A DNA stretch of 64,000 nucleotides from Actibacterium lipolyticum. Its GTDB lineage: Bacteria > Pseudomonadota > Alphaproteobacteria > Rhodobacterales > Rhodobacteraceae. Positions 55,912-62,089 of this stretch are shown here, piece by piece. The stretch lies in NCBI RefSeq assembly GCF_900184935.1, contig NZ_FXYE01000002.1, positions 682,001 through 746,000 of the forward strand, written 5' to 3'. The notes beneath the pieces were generated by a model that was not told the DNA's origin, did not search any database, and saw only the letters and a program-made list of their open reading frames with translations. The translations under genes were made by a program, and so were the position numbers. Each line of letters starts with the position of its first letter. Within the stretch, counting starts at the first letter, position 1.

Positions 55912-55942
55912 AAACGGCGGCGCGATGATGCGCCGCCGTTTT
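55912..55942 (+). terminator. Strong rho-independent terminator after the imelysin gene
   Basis: AAACGGCGGCGC (55912-55923) and GCGCCGCCGTTT (55930-55941) pair perfectly over 12 bp around a 6-base loop, followed by T and TC. It separates the hemP-imelysin unit from the DUF1289 gene. Confidence 0.9.
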
Positions 55943-55961
55943 CAGTCAGGACCACCACACG

Positions 55962-56204
55962 ATGACCAAACTTCCCAGCCCCTGCATCAGCGTCTGCAAA
56001 TACAAACGCGCCGGCCATTGCATCGCCTGTTCGATGACCAAGGACCAAAAATCCATCTTCAAACGCCTGAAGAAAGAGAAACACCAGCAAGCCTTTGTGG
56101 ACATGCTGGTGCATCAACAAGAAAATATGGGCAAATTCACCGCTTGGGCCCCCGCCTATGCGCGGAAGTGCTCCAAGAAAGGCGTGAAGCCGCCCGTCAC
56201 GTGA
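55962..56204 (+). CDS. DUF1289 small Cys-rich protein
   Basis: 80 residues. The DUF1289 signature CISVCKYKRAGHCIACSM gives four Cys in a CxxxC-CxxC-like arrangement, suggesting a metal site, followed by a Lys-rich helix. Function is unknown. AGGA lies ten bases before the ATG. It ends tail to tail with the Dps gene with no spacing (stops abut at 56204/56205). Confidence 0.88.
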   Translation: MTKLPSPCISVCKYKRAGHCIACSMTKDQKSIFKRLKKEKHQQAFVDMLVHQQENMGKFTAWAPAYARKCSKKGVKPPVT

Positions 56205-56675
56205 TTACTTGATGTGAGACTCAAGCAGCCAAGCGAATTTTTCATGAACTTGGCCACGTGCAATACACAGATCCTGTGTCAGCAAGTCGCCATGGCTTTC
56301 TGCAATCGCTGCGGCGCCGGCCAATGTCGCGGCAACCTGACGCTGCGCTTCGACCAACAGGCGAACCATTTCTTCCGCCTTGGCGTGGCCGTCATGCTCA
56401 ACCACTTTTGAACGTTCGATCATTCCGGAAAGTTTGCCTTCGGCATGACCGCCGATGGCTTTTACACGTTCTGCCAGATCATCTTGCGCAACGAAGTGAT
56501 CTTCGTAAATCTGCTGGAACATTGTGTGCAGCGGGCCGAACGCCATGCCGGTCACGTTCCAATGAAAGTTTTGCGCAAGCATCGTTGTTACAACGGTTTC
56601 CGCAACACATTGATTAAGCGCGCCGGAAATCTCGGATTGCGCGGTTGGGCTAAGGTCTGCTGCTGTCTGGCTCAT
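56205..56675 (-). CDS. dps: Dps-type DNA protection / ferritin-like protein
   Basis: 156 residues. The Dps ferroxidase text LAQNFHWNVTGMAF (His) and MFQQIYEDHFVAQDDLAERV (DxxxE/D) is clear. Dps oxidises and stores iron and protects DNA. ATG 56675 has CGGAG seven bases upstream; the frame opens to 56738. The Irr/ICE-type palindrome at 56768-56786 lies about 95 bases upstream, fitting Irr control of iron storage. Confidence 0.93.
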   Translation of the reverse strand: MSQTAADLSPTAQSEISGALNQCVAETVVTTMLAQNFHWNVTGMAFGPLHTMFQQIYEDHFVAQDDLAERVKAIGGHAEGKLSGMIERSKVVEHDGHAKAEEMVRLLVEAQRQVAATLAGAAAIAESHGDLLTQDLCIARGQVHEKFAWLLESHIK

Positions 56676-56767
56676 GAAATCACTCCGATCATCTACACGG
56701 CGAAATGGCTGGCGTCGGCTGGCTGTTTCGCTGGTCAATATAACCAGAAAAGCTGCGCTGCCAAGTA

Positions 56768-56786
56768 GTTTAGAATAATTCTAAAC
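56768..56786. promoter_or_regulatory. Irr/ICE-type palindrome upstream of dps
   Basis: GTTTAGAATAATTCTAAAC is a perfect palindrome and matches the iron control element of Irr (TTAGAA-N3-TTCTAA). It sits about 95 bases before the dps ATG and 14 bases downstream of the stop of the gene at 56800, on the same strand as both. A second, TGA-N9-TCA site starts two bases after it. Confidence 0.65.
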
Positions 56787-56787
56787 T

Positions 56788-56802
56788 TGAGAATTTTACT
56801 CA
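56788..56802. promoter_or_regulatory. Perfect TGA-N9-TCA (RirA IRO-box-like) site
   Basis: TGAGAATTTTACTCA fits TGA-N9-TCA exactly. It overlaps the last codon of the gene at 56800-57231 and lies next to the Irr-type palindrome, both upstream of dps. Dual RirA/Irr input on the dps promoter is plausible. Confidence 0.5.
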
Positions 56803-57231
56803 GAGTTGTGTCAGCCGTTCGGCCAAGCCACGGACCAAGAACGCAACAGACCGCCGCATAGATTGATCAAGGACGCTGCTGATCAGGAAAGTAAACGATG
56901 CCTGGTCGCCATCGCGCACGCAGCTCATCATGCGCAAAAGCCATGCCTCATCGAAAGAAACCTCTTTAGTTCCGGGGGCATAGAACACAGCTGGGCGGCC
57001 AAGGCCCTGCTGAAGTGTGCGCAGCATCGCCTCGGCAAAGGCGCTGGCGGCTTCGTCTTTGTTCTGGCTGAGCAACGCGCAAGCCGTGAACATATCCAGA
57101 TGCGCAGCAGCCCGGCACCGCATCGCCAACAGCCGAAGCTTGTTCAACCGCTGAAGCATCTCATCGTCGAACGGCACCGGCGCGCGGGGCGTTTCAACCA
57201 GAGGTGTTTGCAGTTCAAGCAGTGGCGCCAT
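56800..57231 (-). CDS. Conserved hypothetical protein of the iron island
   Basis: 143 residues, soluble, mainly helical, no signal peptide or membrane segment. Text includes KLRLLAMRCRAAAHLDMFTACALL, GLGRPAVFYAPGTKEVSFDEA and LISSVLDQSMRRSVAFLVRG. Part of it appears to share a pattern with the protein at 54135-54614. It lies between dps and the di-haem operon, divergent from the latter. The function is unknown. Confidence 0.65.
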   Translation of the reverse strand: MAPLLELQTPLVETPRAPVPFDDEMLQRLNKLRLLAMRCRAAAHLDMFTACALLSQNKDEAASAFAEAMLRTLQQGLGRPAVFYAPGTKEVSFDEAWLLRMMSCVRDGDQASFTFLISSVLDQSMRRSVAFLVRGLAERLTQL

Positions 57232-57285
57232 GACGCAGGACCTTTTCTATAGAATCGCGAATTCAGACTCGCGCTCGTACTTTCC

Positions 57286-57300
57286 TGAGTATATTTATAA
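57286..57300. promoter_or_regulatory. TGA-N9-TAA IRO-box-like site before the di-haem operon
   Basis: TGAGTATATTTATAA differs from TGA-N9-TCA by one base and lies 27 bases before the di-haem oxidoreductase ATG and 55 bases before the divergent hypothetical gene. It shares CCTxAGTAT and AGG flanks with the hemP-operon site (53715-53733). Confidence 0.4.
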
Positions 57301-57326
57301 GGAATATCGAAAATTGGAAGACCCTT

Positions 57327-58841
57327 ATGCGAATCCGCCCCTTAGCCGTTGGCCTTTTGGTCATCATGCCACAGGTCCTGCGCGCCAATGACCTGACGGA
57401 CATTCATCTTTCGGTGGTGCCAAGGACCGCTCAGGAACAATCCCGAATTTCGATGGTTACGACGCCGACGTCGGATTTCTCGTCGCCCGAAAAGTTTGAG
57501 GCCATGCAAGCAGGGGCAGCCACCGTCCGCGCCCGAAAGAACGCTAATGCGTTCTCTCAACCTTCGGCCAACATCAGCTTTGAAAAAGAGCTGGACTTTA
57601 AAGTCGGCAACGGGTTGTTCAAAAAACTTTGGGTGTCGTCGCCCTCTTCCACGCTGGCGTCTGATGGGCTTGGCCCGCTGTTCAACGCGCGGTCTTGCCA
57701 GCGCTGCCACATCAAGGACGGCCGCGGCCACACGCCCGAAGGCACCGAAGATGGCGCGACATCGCTGTTCTTGCGCGTGTCGATCCCCGGCACCCCTGAT
57801 GATGCCATCGCCGAGATTGACGGCTATATCGCCACGCTGCCCGAACCGACCTATGGCCAACAGCTTCAGGATTTCAGCATCGCCGGGCACGCCGCCGAAT
57901 ACCGGCTGGATGTGACATATGAAACGGTCACCGTTCCCCTTTCCGAGGGCGAAACCGCAACCTTGCGCCGCCCGACCTATCGCGCGGCCGATCTGGGTTA
58001 TGGCCCAATGCACCCTGACGCCATGCTTAGCCCACGGATCGCACCGCAAATGATTGGGCTGGGCCTGATCGAGGCGATCCCCGCGGCTGACATTTTGGCC
58101 AGCGCTGACCCGGATGATGCCAACGGTGACGGCATTTCGGGCCGCCCCAACATCGCCATGTCCAAAGAGTTCGGCCAACCAATGCTGGGCCGTTTCGGCC
58201 TAAAGGCGGGTGCCGCGACGATCCGCGATCAATCGGCGCAGGCCTTCGCGGGCGACATCGGCATTTCATCCTCGCTTTATCCTGCTGGGTGGGGTGAATG
58301 CACGGACGCCCAAGATGCATGTCAAAACGCCCCCCACGGCGAGGCACCCGATGGGTTAGAGATTGAGGACACCGGCCTAGACCTTGTGACCTTTTACAGC
58401 CGCAACTTGGCCGTCCCCGAACGCCGAGCGATTGACGATGCGCAGGTCTTACGCGGCAAACAGGTGTTTTACGAAACAGGTTGCACCGCCTGCCACACCC
58501 CCAAATTCGTGACCCACCGGCTGACCGACAGACCCGAACAAAGCTTTCAGCTGATCTGGCCCTATTCCGACCTGCTGCTGCATGACATGGGTGAAGGGCT
58601 GGCCGACAACCGCCCGGAACATCGCGCCACCGGGCAAGAATGGCGCACCCCGCCGCTTTGGGGGATCGGGATGACCGAAACCGTCAGCGGACACACGCAA
58701 TTCCTGCATGATGGCCGCGCGCGTTCCTTGCTGGAGGCAATCCTGTGGCACGGTGGCGAAGCGCAACCCGCGCGTGACACGGTTACCCAAATGCCCAAAG
58801 ATGATCGCGCCGCCCTTATCAAATTTCTGGAGAGCCTGTGA
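57327..58841 (+). CDS. Di-haem oxidoreductase (DUF1111 / DHOR-type c-type cytochrome)
   Basis: 504 residues. A signal peptide ends near LRAND. Two haem c motifs are present: CQRCH (124-128) and CTACH (386-390). The DUF1111 text FNARSCQRCH, DGISGRPN, FGLKAG and SDLLLHDMGEGLAD is typical. These proteins neighbour imelysins in alphaproteobacterial iron operons. The export and periplasmic location are inferred from the signal peptide and the haem motifs. The ATG overlaps nothing; the stop overlaps the next gene's start region (TGATG). Confidence 0.92.
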   Translation: MRIRPLAVGLLVIMPQVLRANDLTDIHLSVVPRTAQEQSRISMVTTPTSDFSSPEKFEAMQAGAATVRARKNANAFSQPSANISFEKELDFKVGNGLFKKLWVSSPSSTLASDGLGPLFNARSCQRCHIKDGRGHTPEGTEDGATSLFLRVSIPGTPDDAIAEIDGYIATLPEPTYGQQLQDFSIAGHAAEYRLDVTYETVTVPLSEGETATLRRPTYRAADLGYGPMHPDAMLSPRIAPQMIGLGLIEAIPAADILASADPDDANGDGISGRPNIAMSKEFGQPMLGRFGLKAGAATIRDQSAQAFAGDIGISSSLYPAGWGECTDAQDACQNAPHGEAPDGLEIEDTGLDLVTFYSRNLAVPERRAIDDAQVLRGKQVFYETGCTACHTPKFVTHRLTDRPEQSFQLIWPYSDLLLHDMGEGLADNRPEHRATGQEWRTPPLWGIGMTETVSGHTQFLHDGRARSLLEAILWHGGEAQPARDTVTQMPKDDRAALIKFLESL

Positions 58842-59857
58842 TGCGTTTCCTATTCCCCGCAGTCATTGCCCTGCTTCCGACCGCGACACTGGCCGCCGAC
58901 TTTCGCGCAACAATCACCGATGCGGTTAACGAGCATGTGCTGACGCGCATCGATGCACTGGCCGAAACCACAGCCACGCTTGCATCGACCGCCCAGCAGG
59001 ATTGCGCGCCCACCTCTGCCCCGTTGCGTGCGGCTTATGGCACCGCGTTTGACGCTTGGATCGCTGCCAGCCACCTGCGCTTTGGCCCTTCTGAAGCGGA
59101 AAACCGCGCCTACGCGCTGTCGTTTTGGCCCGACACCCGCAGCGCGACGCCCAAAACGCTGGCCGGGTTGATCGCCAGCGAAGACGCCGCCGTGGATGAC
59201 CCTGCCGAATTCGCCGAAGTCTCTATCGCGGGGCGCGGGTTTTACGCGTTGGAATTCGCGCTGTATGACCCGGCGATCTCAGCCGCCGACCCCGTATACC
59301 TGTGCAAGTTGATCACGGCGTTGACGCGCGACATCGCCGACACCTCTGCGGCAATTCAGGCGGACTGGCACGGCGGGTATGCCGCCCTACTCCTCCAGCC
59401 TGGCGTTGACGGGAACGATACCTACCGCAGTGAAAGTGAAGCGTTGCAAGAACTGTACAAGGCGCTGAACACCGGCTTGCAGGTGACCGCAGACACACGC
59501 CTTGGCATGCCCCTTGGCACTTTCGATCGCCCCCGCCCTAAACGGGCCGAGGCCCGCCGATCTGCCCGGTCTAAGCGGCATGTAGAGGTATCGCTTGTCA
59601 CCCTGCGCGACTTGGCCTTGCGTTTGGCCAGCGGCGATGAAACCGCAACCACCGAACTGACCGCAGCGTTTGACCGCGCCTTTGATCAGCTAGAAACGAT
59701 CGACGACCCCACCTTCGCGGGGGTCGCTGACCCCATGCAGCGTTTCCAGATCGAAGCGTTGCAACAATCCATCCACCAAATCACAAACGCAGTCGCCGCG
59801 CAGCTTAGTCCGCTGCTGGGCGTTGGCGAAGGGTTCAACGCATTGGACGGTGATTGA
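58841..59857 (+). CDS. Second imelysin-family protein, GxHxxE motif degenerate
   Basis: 338 residues. A signal peptide ends near TLAAD. The imelysin fold is recognisable, but at the position of GxHxxE the text is GFYALEF, so His is replaced by Tyr135 and Glu138 is kept. A family in the DHOR-imelysin-DUF1513 cluster has this form. ATG 58841 overlaps the di-haem gene stop and has GGAGAG six bases upstream; GTG 58838 is also open. The next gene begins immediately after the stop. Confidence 0.85.
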   Translation: MRFLFPAVIALLPTATLAADFRATITDAVNEHVLTRIDALAETTATLASTAQQDCAPTSAPLRAAYGTAFDAWIAASHLRFGPSEAENRAYALSFWPDTRSATPKTLAGLIASEDAAVDDPAEFAEVSIAGRGFYALEFALYDPAISAADPVYLCKLITALTRDIADTSAAIQADWHGGYAALLLQPGVDGNDTYRSESEALQELYKALNTGLQVTADTRLGMPLGTFDRPRPKRAEARRSARSKRHVEVSLVTLRDLALRLASGDETATTELTAAFDRAFDQLETIDDPTFAGVADPMQRFQIEALQQSIHQITNAVAAQLSPLLGVGEGFNALDGD

Positions 59858-60937
59858 ATGACCACGCGGCGCCATTTCCTTGCCGGTATGCTTGCCACCG
59901 GCCTTGCGCCCGCGCCCAGCTGGGCCGATGCGGGCAGCCCGATGCACTTGGCCGCTGCCAAAATGCCATCGGGTGACTACCGCCTTTTCGGCCTTTCGCA
60001 GACGGGGGCGGCGGTATTTTCCCTTCCGCTGCCGGATCGTGGGCATGCCGCCGCCGCACATCCCCACCGCCCCGAAGCCGTAGCCTTTGCCCGCCGCCCC
60101 GGTACGTTCGCCATCGTGATTGACTGCCGCTCTGGCACCGAAATCGCCACGCTTAGCACGCCGCAGGGCCGCCACTTTTATGGCCATGGAGCGTTTTCAG
60201 CCGACGGTCGGCTGCTGTTCACCACAGAAAACGACTTTGACGCGGGCGAAGGGCGGATTGGCGTTTGGGATCGGACCGCCGGGTACACCCGCGTGGGCGA
60301 ATTCGCCTCGGGCGGGGTTGGTCCGCATGAAATCACGCGCCTTCCGGGGACTGACACATTGGTCATCGCCAATGGCGGCATTGAAACCCACCCCGATGCC
60401 GGGCGGGCAAAGCTGAACATTCCAACCATGCGCCCCAACCTGACCTATACTGACCTAAACGGCCATGTGCTGGACCAACTGGAACTGCCCGAAAACCTGC
60501 ACAAGAATTCCATCCGCCATCTTGCCGTGCGCGACGATGGGCTGACGGCGTTTGCGATGCAGTGGCAAGGCGGCGCAGGCGACCCACCGCTGCTTGGCTT
60601 GCACCGCATGAGCCAAGCGCCTGTATTGCTGCAAGCTGACAAGGGCTCGCACCAGCGGATGCAGGGCTATGCCGGAAGCGTAGCCTTTTCGTCAGAGGCG
60701 GACCGCGTCGCCATCACCTCGCCCCGTGGTGGGCTGATACAGGTGTTCGACTGCGCCACGAACACCCATGTGGCCACAATTGCCGAAGAGGACGTCTGCG
60801 GTGTCAGCGCGGGGCCGACCGGGTTCACCACCACAGCGGGGAACGGCACCATTAGCCACCTGTCGGGCGTATCGCCCACAGCCACCACGCGCCATGACGC
60901 GCAGTGGGACAATCACCTTGTGCGGATCACAGGCTAA
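59858..60937 (+). CDS. DUF1513 beta-propeller-like protein, likely Tat-exported
   Basis: 359 residues. The N-terminus MTTRRHFLAGMLATG has a twin-arginine motif (RRHFL), followed by a cleavage region near SWADA. The rest shows repeated blade-like text (GRLLFTTENDF, DTLVIANGG, LTAFAMQWQGG, GLIQVFDCATN), as in DUF1513. It follows the imelysin gene without a gap, giving the usual three-gene order di-haem protein, imelysin, DUF1513. Role unknown, probably iron related. Confidence 0.88.
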   Translation: MTTRRHFLAGMLATGLAPAPSWADAGSPMHLAAAKMPSGDYRLFGLSQTGAAVFSLPLPDRGHAAAAHPHRPEAVAFARRPGTFAIVIDCRSGTEIATLSTPQGRHFYGHGAFSADGRLLFTTENDFDAGEGRIGVWDRTAGYTRVGEFASGGVGPHEITRLPGTDTLVIANGGIETHPDAGRAKLNIPTMRPNLTYTDLNGHVLDQLELPENLHKNSIRHLAVRDDGLTAFAMQWQGGAGDPPLLGLHRMSQAPVLLQADKGSHQRMQGYAGSVAFSSEADRVAITSPRGGLIQVFDCATNTHVATIAEEDVCGVSAGPTGFTTTAGNGTISHLSGVSPTATTRHDAQWDNHLVRITG

Positions 60938-61689
60938 CAGATCGTTTCACCGCCATCGGCCACGATGGTCTGCCCTGTCACATACGCCGCCGCGTCCGAG
61001 GCAAGGAACATCGCCACGCCGGCAATATCGCGCGGCTCTCCTATGCGGCGCAGGGGCGTTGCGTTTTCAGCGCGTTCCAACCGCACGGGGTCTTCCCACA
61101 GGGCACGCGCAAAATCGGTTTTCACAAGCCCCGGTGCCAGCGCGTTGACGCGAATGTTTTTCGGCCCCCACTCCACCGCCAGATTGCGTGCTAGTGCGGC
61201 CTCGGCGGCCTTTGACATGCCATAAGCGCCGATCACCGCATTGCCGCGCAGCCCAGCGATGGATGACAAGATAACCACCGTGCCACCACCATTTTCGGCC
61301 ATCCCCGGCAGCACCAGATTGCACAGGTTGAAGGTGGAACGCACGTTCGTCCCCATGATCTTGTCAAATGCCTCGTCCGTCAGATCGGACATCGGGCCAT
61401 AGGTCGGATTAATCGCCGCGTTGCAGATCAGAATATCGATGCGCCCGAACACCTTTAGCGTTTCATCCACCAACGCCTGAAGCTGCTCTTTCTTGCCGAT
61501 ATGGCAGGGGACGTTAATCGCCGTCCCGCCAGATTTGGCGATGGTATCGACAACCGGCGCGCAGGCTTCCTCGGTTCGGCTGCTGACCACGACCTTCGCG
61601 CCAGCGGCGGCAAAGTCTTCGGCGATCGCGCGACCAATGCCGCGGCTGGACCCCGTGACGATGGCCACTTTGTCTTTCAGATTGAACAT
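60934..61689 (-). CDS. Short-chain dehydrogenase/reductase
   Basis: 251 residues. TGSSRGIGRAIA, CNAAINPTYG, ILSSIAGLRG and YGMSKAAEAAL give the Rossmann, NNAG-like, Ser and Tyr-x-x-x-Lys motifs; DGGETIC ends the protein. GGAGG lies seven bases before ATG 61689. It converges with the DUF1513 gene (4-base overlap at 60934-60937). It may serve fatty acid or acyl-CoA metabolism given the beta-oxidation gene nearby, but that is a guess. Confidence 0.88.
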   Translation of the reverse strand: MFNLKDKVAIVTGSSRGIGRAIAEDFAAAGAKVVVSSRTEEACAPVVDTIAKSGGTAINVPCHIGKKEQLQALVDETLKVFGRIDILICNAAINPTYGPMSDLTDEAFDKIMGTNVRSTFNLCNLVLPGMAENGGGTVVILSSIAGLRGNAVIGAYGMSKAAEAALARNLAVEWGPKNIRVNALAPGLVKTDFARALWEDPVRLERAENATPLRRIGEPRDIAGVAMFLASDAAAYVTGQTIVADGGETIC

Positions 61690-62089
61690 GAAGGCGCCTC
61701 CTCCGGCCCGATGATTATCCGCCACACGGGTCTGCAATGGCATTCGCAACCTGTCAATATTGTAAAATGATATTTCGCACAGCAAAACCGAATGACCAGC
61801 AAAGCGCAACTTCCAAGATTGCAAAGCTTGGCCGAACGCGAAACACGACCAACGGCATTCGCTTTCTAGACCTTAACAGGCAACTGCTGTTTGCCTCGTG
61901 TCGCCAATTCTTCCCAGTTACAGGCCGAAAAGCGCTGCGGCTCGTGACATATGGGTGGCGAAACACCCCGTCAGGTTTCACAATGCAGAATTACGTTTCA
62001 CATGTTGACCGCCACTTTCCTGTTAGCTACCGTCGCCGCGAAACAGGGGGACGAAAGGTTCCGCGCAAGAACCCGAGGGAGAGACGACA
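61690..62089. other. 400-base intergenic region between an SDR gene and fadJ
   Basis: This divergent promoter stretch includes the palindromic CAATATTG (about 61756-61763) and an AT-rich block, and a repeated GTTTCACA-type word near 61975-62000. I cannot assign a regulator. A 124-codon frame crosses it, but composition and lack of a ribosome site argue against a gene. Confidence 0.4.
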
